NCBI GenBank assembly: GCA_903813345.2
Contig: CAIIXF020000005.1
Coordinates: forward strand, 29,517,375-29,581,374
Direction: 5' to 3'
DNA from: Owenia fusiformis
Taxonomy: Eukaryota; Annelida; Polychaeta; Sabellida; Oweniidae
Length of the DNA: 64,000 bases
Position numbers and translations under genes: made by a program. The notes beneath the pieces are model-generated. The model was not told the origin of the DNA. It made no database searches and worked only from the letters and a program-made list of their open reading frames with translations. The stretch's first letter is position 1. Every line of letters begins with the position of its first letter. Of this stretch, positions 45,593 through 57,288 are shown one piece after another.

Positions 45593-46545
45593 TCATTCAT
45601 TTACTATTTGTCATGACAATTTCTGAAAAAATTAAAAAATGATCAGCTTTTCATTTCTCAAATATTCAAATTACCCGATATTTTTCAAATAAAGGTTAAA
45701 CTTTTTTAATCATCAAATATCCACTATACAGTGCAAAAAACATTTTTACCACCGATTCGAAGATTGAACAAATGACACACTGTTTCAATAATAAAATGTC
45801 ATACATAATGTGGCACTCTTATGTTTTAGCATATCAAAAATAGTTTGCAACCCCGTCGTGATATCAATCAGGAGGCCAAAACCCTTTGAAAAAATTATTG
45901 ACAATATTTTCTCAATATGCTCAACTTCAAAAAACAATGCTGATTGTCTAACCAGGTTGATATGAAGGATGTTTATGTCTTCAGATATTATTGTACCATT
46001 TGTTTAAATGAGAATTAAAAGTTATACATTTCCCTCTGAACCATTTTCATGCATGGATTATTTCATTTCTCGTTTATATATGAACCAATTTTCTTGATTT
46101 CTTCGTCAAAAAATGTGAGGATGAATCCTATGCATTGGTGTGAATTATCGCTTATTAAAAATGTGATCCCTTTATGTTAGTTTTCACGATTCACGATTTT
46201 TCGAACAAAAAGTCCTTAAAAACCACTTTTTGAAAAAAGGTTTCGCATATAACACTTTGATAACATTGGGTAATACCAATATAAGCCAAAGTGGCTTAAC
46301 CCTCCTATCTGCAAGGGGGGGGGGGCAACCACCCCCTCTCGATATTTTCAAGAGTTCTTCCGTCTCCGTTAATTTCTACCTTGAGCCACAGATATAAGAT
46401 ACTTTTTGACGTATAAACCAAGGTGATTAGGGGTAGAGGGGCAAAGTTATGATAGTTGGAACTTGGTGACAATAAAATTGAAATTCATAAAATATTGATT
46501 GTGACTTTGTTTCTAATGCTCTAAAAATACAAAAATATAATTCGA
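45593..46545. other. Unassigned AT-rich DNA
   Basis: No gene recognised. A G11 run lies at 46315-46325, followed by CAACCACCCCC. Confidence 0.55.
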
Positions 46546-46930
46546 ACTGTAAACAAAGTCAATGCTTCAGCTGGGTTATATTCAAGAATTAATTTCAATA
46601 ATTATCAATGTAGTAGATATGCGTGAAACCAATAAAATAGGCCGAAATGTCAATTTAAAACTTAAGTCGGGATCAAGAGGTAAGTAAAAAAATTGGAACA
46701 GCCAAACGCTCAACCGGAAGTAGAAATGAAAAAATTGGAAATCCACAACGAAATCGACGATTTTGCATTATTCTGGTGAGTGTTCATGTTCGAATAGTAA
46801 TATAGACCTCAGAGCCTAGGTCTTGGCACAAAAGCTTTCGAACACCTCACTCCCTTCGGTCGTTCGGGGTACAGAAAACGTTTGTGCCAAGACCAGCGGG
46901 GTGTATTCGAAACTAGTACCCCTGCTCTTC
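46546..46930 (+). repeat. Dispersed repeat with a rearranged segment
   Basis: Parallels 40238-40445 (minus). In this copy the GAAACTAGTACCCCTGCTC segment lies inverted relative to the other copy, next to an extra hairpin module whose arms are TCTTGGCACAAA (46820) and TTTGTGCCAAGA (46882). Confidence 0.75.
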
Positions 46931-46950
46931 GGTCTATATTTCTTAATTAT

Positions 46951-48206
46951 TGCTTTGTTTGATAGATAATAATTTAGCATATTGAAGTTTCTTTCAAATA
47001 TGATATGTGTTTTGAATTTGTAAAGGTAAAAAACTATGCACACCTTGGTATTAGAATTATGATGATACCTTCTTTCAAATTTTAGAAATAATATTTTTAT
47101 TTTCCCCTATCCCCAAATTTCAATTTCACTATTTTGATGTTTGTGCCGTTGCTAGGCAACATCATGGACCAAAATTATATTGAAACGATACCAAGTCACA
47201 CATTCATACATCTGCATACTAAATCACTGATTGGCATGTGTTGTACATCTTGAAATATATATATGCTAAAGACAAAAACAAGTTGAACTTGAAATTGCAG
47301 ACTATTCAATTTCACGTTGCATTGATTTCCATGGGATCTCGCGATGCCTGCTATCTTTGAAAGTATGTTACTTCAGTTCTAGAAAAGCTTTTATCATGAT
47401 TTCAATTTTATTTGAAAAATAATAGATCATTTTTAAGGCAGCGAAGCATTTTTTGGCACAAAAAATTATTGTGAAAGAAAATTGACAGTTTATCACAAAA
47501 ATTAAAAAAATTACACCCCCCATGTCACGTTGACCCCGACTTGACCTATATTGACCTACTAAAACAAACTTTTCTGAAGAGGTAATTGAATAAGGTTTAC
47601 AACAATACCAACAATAATGAAATCAGACAATAAAGAATTGCAGGGAGCACCCCCTCCCTGCGACTTAGTGTTATAGAAAAGGTTGCAGACATTATATTGG
47701 GGCTTTATAAGGCATTGATAGATTAAAATGGTTGCTGAATTATATAGCCAGGTATTGTGACGTTTAGGTAAGTTCTTTGCATCAGGTAATCTCCATGGAG
47801 TATGTCTTAGGCATTGCTGAGATTAGCACATGTGCCTTATTTCATGAAACTTGCTCTTTTTGGATTTTGCTTTGTGGTATTTATAGATTCCTGTTTCAGA
47901 CTTAATGTTTGGTTTCACTCTCGCATTTTTAGTCCCGTTTCGAAGTCCATATGGCTTGATCCAAAAATTAAAAAGGAAAGCAGTTTAATCGTACTATCAT
48001 TTCTCGGTGAACTCTCCATTGCAATAAAGGAGCATCTTTTGTGGTTTCTTTTAATATTATCTATGTCTGCTCTGTGGGTTTTACAATTCCTGAGTAGGAA
48101 CGGGAGTATGTAAAAATGTACATCAACAGTCAACTTGTAATTTGGAGGCTTAAAATCTACGTTTGAATATCTCGTACCACTGTTTTTATTATTTATTATA
48201 TTGAAT
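46951..48206. other. Unassigned DNA
   Basis: The 99-codon frame at 47814-48113 is hydrophobic but without recognised motif. Confidence 0.45.
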
Positions 48207-48211
48207 GATCT

Positions 48212-48417
48212 CAGGCCCGTAGCCAGGGGGGGTTCGCATGGTTCGGGCGAACCCCCCCCTGGCCAAAAATTCTTTCAAAATCATGCAGTTTTTCACCATT
48301 CTGAGCACTTTTTTAGTGATTTTGGCCCTTTTTGGACCCAAATTGTCAAAAGTGAACCCCCCCCTGGAATTTTCCAAAAAGTGAACCCCCCCTTGGCAAA
48401 TCCTGGCTACGGGCCTG
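48212..48417. mobile_element. 206-bp MITE with CAGGCCCGTAGCCAGG ends
   Basis: CAGGCCCGTAGCCAGG and CCTGGCTACGGGCCTG are perfect 16-bp inverted ends. GATCT flanks both sides (48207-48211 and 48418-48422), a possible 5-bp duplication. The interior has several C7-C8 runs and GAACCCCCCC blocks. A degraded copy is at 17721-17842. Overlapping frames in both strands come from the element. Confidence 0.88.
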
Positions 48418-48587
48418 GATCTCATTCTCAAATAAAAGGAATAATGTAAATCAGTTGTATTCATAAAATCATAATTGTATTGATATGGAATTTTTGATGT
48501 TCTTTTTATCTCCAGGTTATATAAACCATTGTGCAGGAGCATTCATATTGGATTTCGTTTGTCCTTGCCTCACTTCCTGACTATACC

Positions 48588-48883
48588 CAAGGAGGATTGG
48601 CTCCCAGAATGCAATATCGATATCTTTCGTTTCGTTTGGTACACATACCAAGCCCCGGGTATCTTGAAGTTAGGACAGGTCCGAATTCGAAGCTAAGCTT
48701 GATGAAGCATGATCGAAGGATGACGTGATTACGAAATCAAAAATCAAACAGTCGCCATTTTTTACTTAAGATTTTGAATCGCGAGTTTTTGTCTTATTAC
48801 ATAACGAAAAAAATTAATGCCACAGTCTATCAGACAATCGACATGATTATTGTTGGGAAATATCTGCGAGGCAATCCTCCTTG
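48588..48883. mobile_element. CAAGGAGGATTGG-end MITE, second complete-length copy
   Basis: Left end CAAGGAGGATTGGCTCCCAG is intact (48588-48607). The right end GCAATCCTCCTTG (48871-48883) is truncated internally. The middle CAGTCGCCATTTT and GTTGGGAAATATC blocks match the copy at 8681. No clear target duplication, so it is older or rearranged. Confidence 0.82.
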
Positions 48884-49489
48884 GTTACGCGTATACAGTA
48901 TCAATTACCTTTACAATTTCATATATTGCATATATCATATATCTTTTCTAATGTAAAATATCTTATTAAATATTTTGTTTTCACATGTTAACAAATAGAA
49001 TTACCAGGTCATCCATGCTATAACGAATCAATATTTTTGTAAGAATTTTTAAATGTTATTTTGAAACATGTGTTAACACATACGATGCCACTCTCTTACC
49101 CCTAAAACAGAAAAATAATATTTATAGTAGCGTAATCAAGCGGTGAACATATGGGCTTTCTAGAGTGATATAAACAGCCAACAGATTACTATTTGGGTGA
49201 ATCACTTGTGTTATTCCGATTATAATTCTTAAATTAGGGGAGGGGGAGTGATGTACATTAACTCTTTGAATGTCAACTAGATCATAGTTTGAGATATTCT
49301 GACGTGTTTTCCCGCATACCTTGCATGCCCCCTTTTGTACATATACCTTTGCATAACATTCAGTAGCAGGGCGAATAGTAATGGCCAATATGTCTTTAAA
49401 GAATGCAAAAATAAAGCATGTCATCGTGTACATAGAAAAATAGCATCTCCACGGAGTAGCAAATCCCATTTATCAAAACATGTTTTGAT
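48884..49489. other. Unassigned DNA
   Basis: Nothing recognised. Confidence 0.5.
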
Positions 49490-50545
49490 AAATAGCAGCC
49501 ATATAAAATTTGAGCCAAACCAATCCACTAGTATTTGAATTATCAAAGATAATGTTTTTATGAAACATGGTTGCCCTTTTGAAATTCAGCTGTCATCTTT
49601 CGATTTCTTCTTTAGCAGAGCTCCTATGTCCCAAGGCATCAGCATATAGAATTTAATCCAAATCCGTCAACTGGTAATTGTTTAATGAAAAATGGCGGAG
49701 ATTTCGATAAATAGCTTTGAAGTAAATCCGTCCAATAGTATTTGAGTTATGAAAGATTACTTTTTTTATGAAAAATGGCAGCCATTTTGAAATTCAGCTG
49801 ACGCCTTTGAAATTTCCTCTGAAGCACATCTCCTTTTCCTAAACATCAGCATATAAAATTTGAACCAAGTCCATCCACTGGTATTTGAGTTATCAATGAC
49901 TACGTTTTTTTTCCGAAAAATGGCGGCCATTTTGAAATTCAGCGGCCATCTAAAAATGTCTTCTTGAGCAGAACTTCTTTGTCTCTAGGAATCAGCATAA
50001 AGAATTTGAACCAAATCCATCAACTGGTATTTGAGTTATCAAAGGTTACGTTCTTTTATGAAAAATGGCAGCCATTTTGACATTAAGCTGCCATCTTGAA
50101 AATCTCTTCTCGAGCAGGCCAGGGCTCCTATGTCCCTAAGCATCAGCATGTAAAATTTGAACCAAATCCATTGAATGGTATTTTAGTTATCAAAGATAAC
50201 GGTTTTTACGAAAAATGGCCGCCATTTTAATATTTCTTAAAAATGTCTTCTTGAGCAAGGCTCTTTTGTACACAGGCAACAGCATATAAAAGTTGAACCA
50301 AATCCATCCACTAGTATTTGGGTTATCAAAGATTATATTTTTCCGAAAAATGGCCGCTATTTTGAATTTAGCAGCCATATTGAAAATTCCTTCTCGAGCG
50401 GAGGTCCCGCACCCATAAGGCATAAGCCTATAGAATTTGAATGAAATCCGTCAACAGGTATTGAGTTATTGCCCGAACGGACGGACGAATGGACGGACGG
50501 ACGGCTTTTCTATATCCCCCTCGAACTTCGTTCGGTGGGATAATA
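49490..50545 (+). mobile_element. Pearl/Helentron-like non-autonomous element
   Basis: About seven tandem units of 127-150 bp (one shortened to about 85 bp) are marked by AAAAATGGC.GCCATTTTGA near 49563, 49690, 49775, 49916, 50061, 50211 and 50345. The units share CAGCATATAAAATTTGAACC and GGTATTTGAGTTATCAAAG. They run into an (ACGG)n tract (50475-50505) and then TCGAACTTCGTTCGG, which folds into a hairpin flanked by CCCC and TGGG. Core repeats, tetranucleotide tract and hairpin tail are the plan of bivalve pearl elements and of Helentron-associated sequences. Confidence 0.78.
50475..50505 (+). repeat. (ACGG)n microsatellite
   Basis: About seven GGAC/ACGG tetramers with one interruption (GAATGG). 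Confidence 0.93.
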
Positions 50546-50546
50546 A
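50508..50546 (+). other. Hairpin tail of the pearl-like element
   Basis: CCCCCTCGAACTTCGTTCGG then TGGG: CGAAC pairs with GTTCG around TTC, and the C and G runs extend the stem. Helitron-type elements carry a hairpin close to the 3' end. Confidence 0.65.
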
Positions 50547-51627
50547 GTCGATGTTTTATGGACATGATTTTTATTAGTTTCAGACAAAATGCTAATAAGA
50601 ACAGCAAATATATCATACTTCATACATGAATAAAACCTTGAATCAGAGATTCTTGTCAGAAATAGGCATAAAAGCATTCCTTGTACATTACCAATTTTCT
50701 AATAAATAAATAGAGGATATCCTATGATTTATGAGTGATATGATTTTTATCCACAAATGGATAATATGATATCTGCACGAGCGAGCGTAGCGTAGCGATG
50801 TTGACACTTAGCCTCGTTTTGAGTCGGAAGTAGCAAAAATCCATAATTCATAGCATACGGTGCCGTATGTCATGGCTTACCGTTTGCTATGGCTGAGTAA
50901 AAATTTGTTCGTGTTATAAATAAATGTAATTTAAATAAACAGGGTGACCCCAAGGTGAGTCTATTCTAAAATAATGTTTCCTATGATCTGTGACAGAGAT
51001 TCCATATTTGGACGTTTTGTAGTCAACTGAATGCATAATTCATACATAAGTAGGCAACGTGTGCTCGATTTCAGCCAATCAGAGCATAATGTCTAATCTG
51101 GTGTTAATGTACCCAAGGTCATTTTGAGATTACATCAATTCAATACCGTGACATAATTTCAAGTTGAATGTCAAGCTTGCTGCTCTATCCACTCACTTCC
51201 TGTACTTTCAATCAAAAAGAATAGTACGGATACACATCAAAATGGAAATTAGCAATTCGAAGTCGAAAATTTTTATCTGTTTAGAACGAACTGGCTCAAA
51301 TATTGAAAAAAAATTTGAATATATGAACTATCAAGACACGAAAGTTAGATTAGATTTAGAGGGAATATATGTACAATAGGAACAGCCATCTAGAAAGTGA
51401 AATTGATGTGTTTACAACTTGACCCTTGCAAAAAAGTCCAGGGCTTAAATCCTCATTTGATAAATATGGCATGCTTCAAAATAACGATCTGGCGCTAAAT
51501 GCATCATTGAATAAATCTTGCAAAAGTTTGATCGCTCTGATGCATGCATCTCTCGGAATTTGTCTTGTCGCTGGGTTATTGTTAATTTTGGTTGTGTACG
51601 AGTGTGAGGCTTGCAGATATAGCACTG
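50547..51627. other. Unassigned DNA
   Basis: Contains the CGAGCGAGCGTAGCGTAGCG motif at 50776-50795. No gene recognised. Confidence 0.5.
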
Positions 51628-52108
51628 GTGATTCGTGATTCGTTTCGGTAACAAAATGTCGGAACTTCGAAGGTACGATTTTTCTCTTTTCCTTATTTCA
51701 CGCGTTGTAGGCAGAATCTCCACGACATTTTTCTCACAAAGGTGTATCAGTATATGTTTTAGAAAATGTACATGTTTGCGAAAAATAGCTCAGAAGACAA
51801 CAGAATCACTTACATGTAAGTTACATAAACGGAATGGGTTAAAACTGTTAACTGTTATTCGAAATTCCGTTTATGTAACTTAAGTGAGGAATTAAACGGA
51901 CGATTCTGCTGTCTCCTGAACTATTTGTTGGCAAACAAGTACATTTTCTTAAACATATGATACTGATACACGTTTGTGATAAAAATGTAGGAATTCTGCC
52001 TACAACTCGTGAAATAAGGAAAAGAGAAAAATCGTACCTTGGACGTTCCGACATTTTCCGAACCGTTTCGGTAACCAGCGTTATCGAGCGGATCACAAAC
52101 TTGTATCT
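51628..52108. mobile_element. 480-bp near-complete palindrome (foldback)
   Basis: Left arm (to about 51855) and right arm (from about 51862) mirror each other over more than 200 bp: AAATGTCGGAAC, GGTACGATTTTTCTCTTTTC, CTTATTTCACG.GTTGTAGGC, GTGTATCAGTAT, GAAAATGTAC.TGTTTG and AGTTACATAAACGGAAT. The centre is only a few tens of bases. A right-arm segment of about 15 bp (ATTAAACGGACG) has no partner. The open frames on both strands are arm products. Confidence 0.9.
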
Positions 52109-54370
52109 AGACACTGTCCGCGATCAGACAATCATACTCTTGATGGTTGACAACAGATCAGCTGGTTGCAGTCATTGGGCCCAGCAGGGGATTGCTAATT
52201 ATAGTCACATGGCAATCTCCGTCGTCAATATAATCAGATTATATTGTAGTTATTCGATATTTTTGAACTCGATGTTGACATATGAAGACTAATGAATCTA
52301 GCAGAATGATACTTCATTGCACACTTTAAATCATTCAATGTTCAGCAGCACCTTAGATTTTAGTCATTGTCTGTTTTTCTTCTTGATTGCTACTTCCCAA
52401 CCCAGATCATACACCTTCAGACGATCATCTTAAAGTATATTTAAAGGACAATTTCAAATGTATCACCCTACTAACCTTACAGAAGCAGTCGATGAAAAAC
52501 AATCCCAGGCAAATTCTAAGGGATTAATTTAACAGAGCGATTAACAATGTTGCCAGATGCATTCGAGATTAAATTCAGTACCAGAATCAACTTAAAGTGA
52601 AGCGTGTATTCTAAGGAACAATATTTCTGAACCAACAATTTCATGTAAATAAAGAACGTATGTGCAGGCCGAACTGTTATACTTTAACTCCCAAGTGTTC
52701 CCAGAAAATTCATGAGAGAGAGAGCCCGAAAAGATTTGCTGAAAAAAACGTTGGCCGAAAAATGTTGGCCCTGCTTTGGAAAAGTTGACCCAATTTTGGA
52801 AAACATTGACCAATTTTCAAAATTGAAGACCACATCTTTAAAGGTCCATACAATTACCAAAATAAGGCATTAAAACCCCAAGATACTTGGGTCAAGTCAA
52901 AATACTTCGGCAAGTGTCGGAATACTTCGGCAGACCAGAACACTTGGAGCTTCATGATCACAAACGTACGTGCATTCAGTAGACTGAACTATTCTATCAT
53001 GGACAATGGAAATGGTATTTCAGGACACTTGGGTTTCAACTCTTTGGGGTTACCTTATATGTATGCATGCACATTGTTTTTACAGATTTAAATTTTGCAT
53101 CTAAACTAAATAGACAATTTGATAAGATCTTATGAAGGTGGATAACAAGAAATTATATAGAGCAAATTACGTAAAAACGATGCTTGCAATTTCGACCCCC
53201 TCCAATCTCACGATTTTACCTTAAAGTCAAAAGTGAAGATGAAGTCACGTCTTCATGACGATTTAGACAAGAGACATTAAGTCGAGTGTTAATGGTAATG
53301 CTCTTTCTACCACTTGTGATGTACAGTGAAATGTTTCAAGTTTCCTGGACAATTAATCATATTTAGTACTCTTAAAAACTCATTGTGTTTGCTAATGCTG
53401 ATTAATAACGAAAGAAAATAAATAAGCGGTATATTCTCTCATATTACTATCTATACAAGAGACTCTTCCTTTTTGCTTGAATTGGTCTACGATGTATCCA
53501 TAGTGCTTAAGAATTTGTATTTTTTACTCTCGTTAAAAAATCTTGAGTTCCCGGATAACCTACACCATACCATAATTGAGAATAAAGCATTTTGATTAAT
53601 TTTAGCGACGTTGCCCTAATGTTCCTATCAAAGGTAACAGCAGAATCTCAAGTAATTATTTGATCAAGAGACTTATGAAAATATTTCACATGGCCGCTAT
53701 GCAAATGGATGAAGATACGGAATTTTCTTTTGATAAACTCCGCGTATTAGGTTAATTTGATCGGTCAAAAATAATTGGATGTTTTGAAACAATCCATTAA
53801 TAAACGCAGCCTGGTGAATTGATCATTGTCGATACTGGCGATTGAGATCGGAAACATGCGAATAGAAGCGCAACTTTGTGCATGCTTCCGAAGCAGCCCG
53901 AAACTATCAGAAAGTATACTTCTGCATAAGGACACAATCGACGATATGAAACGTAGTATAAATGGAAACAAACTTTACTCGAGTCCTATTTCAAGTTGAC
54001 GTCTGTGTTTTCGCCTACATGTGTGACGAGGCCTTAATAGAAAAGTCCTTATCAATAAAAAAAAGCCTATCTATTATTTATTGTTTCCGGTTGAACGGCT
54101 ATGTAATAGGTGACAATTCTATCGCTAACGAAAGTTAATTTTTCGTCACGCCTCATTAATTTCTGCTTCAATTTACATAAAATTTACGTAACAACGACAC
54201 CTTTTTTATCACTTTTATCACATTTGGAGTCATACTGTATATCATTAATTATAATTAATTAATTATAATTTCAATAAGCTTTCGTCAATAAATCCATTAA
54301 TACAAAGTATGAGCGATGGGTCTGCTAACGACTTATTAGTCCAAATAGGTTTATTATGTCCCCTCGTGTA
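52109..54370. other. Unassigned DNA
   Basis: No gene recognised. AATTATAATTAATTAATTATAATT palindrome near 54247-54270 (AT only). Confidence 0.5.
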
Positions 54371-54579
54371 TAAATTCCGAATTCAAACAGCCGCCATTTT
54401 GTTCATTTCGACATTTTAAATCATGAATTTTTGGGCTTATTTCCGAACGAAAATTCCATAACTCACAAGAAATGATCAAGATATTGGTTCGAACCTTTTG
54501 AACTGTTTATTTTGAATTTATAGACATTTTTATTGTTGGAAAATATCGAGTTTCGATCCTTGGAGCCAAATCCTCCTTG
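54371..54579 (+). mobile_element. CAAGGAGGATTGG-end MITE, 5'-truncated copy
   Basis: Matches 8745-8984 from the ACAGCCGCCATTTTGTTCA block to the right end TGGAGCCAAATCCTCCTTG, with one extra A in the terminal repeat and a deletion in the middle (TATAATCGGTTATAATTTCA part missing). Confidence 0.83.
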
Positions 54580-55387
54580 CTCGACAACATTAAGTTTTTC
54601 CATTACCGAGGCTCCAATAACGTAGTGCTAGTAAGATGAACAAATCAACGTTACAATATGTTATCTATTGCCGTTCCTAATAAGCTTATATTGACCCCGG
54701 GTCATGTAGTAGAAATGGCCGTTGTACTTCCGTGATTTCATTTCATGGCTATATATCCGAAATTTGGTAATTTTTACAATGTACAAATGTACATTTACAA
54801 TGTGTATTAATATATGTATTAATTATATATACAATTGTATTTATGTTGTGATCTCTGTTGTTTTGACAACAACGACAGAATTCTACGACTTAAGAACAGC
54901 ATTTTTGATCGCATTCATTTATTATAGAAAAAAAATCATTGGACTTCCGGAAATGCTCGAAGCTGAAAATGGTTAATATTGTTTCCTTGATTATACAGGC
55001 TTTTATCTCTTAAGAATCGAAATTCTTACAAAAGTAACATCATCTGGCAAAAAGTCACTTCCCTAGCAAATTTGGTACAGCAGCTGTATTTTCTTTAAAA
55101 TGACGACTACAACCATACCGTTTTTTCGTTCACTGAATACACGTCGCCATGTCCAGGAAGGAAGGATGGGGCGATGAGACCAATAGACTTATTATATACT
55201 TTTATTTATTTATTAGCTACCCATTATAGCTCAAGATTTTTCATCATGAGTGTATGAATTGCCCAATAGGATGTCTTCCACCTTAAAGATGTATACCACT
55301 GTATCTTTCAAAATAAATGAATGAAAATGATACAAAGCTTTGTGAAATCGAATATGTAAATCCCTTGATACAATCAACTACGCCAGC
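54580..55387. other. Unassigned DNA
   Basis: Nothing recognised. Confidence 0.5.
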
Positions 55388-55396
55388 TGTAATAGG

Positions 55397-55498
55397 TAGT
55401 CTTGCTTCAAGGCCCTGGACCCCCCCCCCCTATCTTCTTTTCATCATGTAATGTGTTGGAGAAGAAGATAAGGGGTCCACAGTCTTGGAGCAAGACTA
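55397..55498. mobile_element. 102-bp mini-MITE with exact 9-bp target duplication
   Basis: TAGTCTTGCTTCAAGGCCCT, GGACCCC and TATCTTCTT in the left arm are mirrored by AAGAAGATA, GGGGTCC and CTTGGAGCAAGACTA in the right arm. TGTAATAGG flanks both sides (55388-55396 and 55499-55507). The left arm has a C11 expansion. The 9-bp duplication suggests a Mutator-like mobiliser. Confidence 0.9.
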
Positions 55499-55507
55499 TG
55501 TAATAGG

Positions 55508-57170
55508 CTGAACAAGGGGGAAATTGTTGTCAGATGCCAAGATGTCAGATCCTTCGACAAGTATCTATAAAATGAGTGGATTAATTGAATTGAAACTTTA
55601 TGCTTGGAAAATTGTTAGCACTTAGCTTGGTCAGTCAATCATAAAAGGTACCGAGGTTTGGCGACCTACCTGTACATCTATAATGATTGCCAAAAAGTTT
55701 TGGAGGAGGAAATATAAAAAGGTATGGATGCTTAATGTCGTATAGAGTTTTGTGAGCTGATGGTGATCGTTTTTCATAGATTGTGCTTTGCACATCAAAT
55801 CAGTTGAAAATCATCACGACCTGCCTGTCATCTTAATAGAAGACGCCACATGATTTGGGCAATATGGCCATGACATATGATATTTGATTACTTCTCAAAG
55901 TACAATTAAATAAACACATTAATTAAGTCACTTACTAAGAGGTGATTTCTGAAAGTTCATTAATTAATCCTGACAAGCTATAAATGGGGCATGCTTTGGG
56001 GAATATTTATTGCCTTCATATAGCTGATAAAAACCAGTTATAGTTAGACATCAACAAGTTGTCCATTTGAGTATTTTTCATGGTTACTAACTACCCATGA
56101 ATTTCGTAGCCAAACCTCAGGTGAAGAACCTCTGCATGCATAAAATACGAACTAAAAATGAACCAAAAACTCCTCCCAATTTACAAAATACTAAATGAGT
56201 AGCAATCTCCTACTGAAGCATACGTCAAACCATACCCTTTACATTCGTTCGACCTCAGTTAATAAAAGAGAGCCTTCAACTAGACTGTGCGCTCAGGGTA
56301 GTTAAACCAGTGTATTCCTTCAGTCATGAAATACCGCGCTGGATCACTGAGGGAGACACAGGAATTTAATTGCAAAAACGTTAACACAAACGAGATTAGC
56401 AACCAGCACCATTATTCACTTTATGTTTCATTTGATAGATATTTCGGAAGTTACATGTCCTGAAAATCACCGATGTTTCGCACGTTGAGTTACGAGACTA
56501 AGCTTTGAATTAGTACAATAGTCTCAAACCAAATCACGACTGACGTCACTGGTGATGATTATTTAGCCACGTGCATGCTGCTCTTGAAAGGTTGAATGTC
56601 CTCAGAGTTTTTCCGATTTCCAAGTTTATTTGAAACAATCAATAAATGTATTAAACAGATAGAATTGCCAAGGTTAATTGATAAACATAAGCGGCAATCC
56701 TTAGAGTTTAAATCCCTTTATTGCTACATTCATTGATCTATATGCTCAACTAAATTCATGTTTTAATATCATCTGGTAGTCACATGGTCGACATATAAGC
56801 CAGTGAGAACTATTTTTAAAGAGTTTGAACAGATCTTCTAATAATAGAAGGGTAGGGTATACTATCTCATGAAATAAATATAATATTTTGAAGTAAGTTG
56901 TATTGAATTTCCGAGCAGCAACCGCCTCCTCCCCCCCCCCAACTTCACTTATTTTGTCCGACTTACGGCCGTGACCTTGGGATTAGAGCCAGAAATCACT
57001 TTCCGAAGTTTAATACCCTGTCATGTTCATAAAAATATCAATGTCATATTGTTCACTCCACAGAATGTTAATTCTTGGTAGATCGGACTGATAAGTTGGA
57101 TTAGATTAGATTGTATTCAACTTTAAAAGTGGTAATCAAAAGGTTGGAAAGGATCCAGGGAACCCAGGCT
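55508..57170. other. Mostly unassigned DNA
   Basis: Contains the third copy of the 55-bp repeat (listed separately) and a C10 run at 56931-56940. No gene recognised. Confidence 0.5.
56231..56283 (-). repeat. 55-bp dispersed repeat, copy 3
   Basis: Reverse complement reads GTTGAAGGCTCTCTTTTATT, then GGTCGAACGAATG and AAAGGGTAT, aligned with 37110-37165 and 38473-38530. Confidence 0.78.
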
Positions 57171-57288
57171 AATTGACAAGTAAGTAACAAGTAAGTGACC
57201 AAGTAAATGACAAGTAAGTGACTACGCAAGTGACCACGGAAGTGGCAAGTAATTGACTAAGTGATCGAATGACAAGTGAGTGAACCAA
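57171..57288 (+). repeat. Minisatellite of GACAAGTAAGT units
   Basis: About ten degenerate units of 9-13 bp such as GACAAGTAAGT, GACCAAGTAAAT and GACTACGCAAGT. Confidence 0.9.

Noticed and set aside
51426-52292. Plus- and minus-strand frames with similar peptides
   Set aside because: They are mirror products of the palindrome at 51628-52108.
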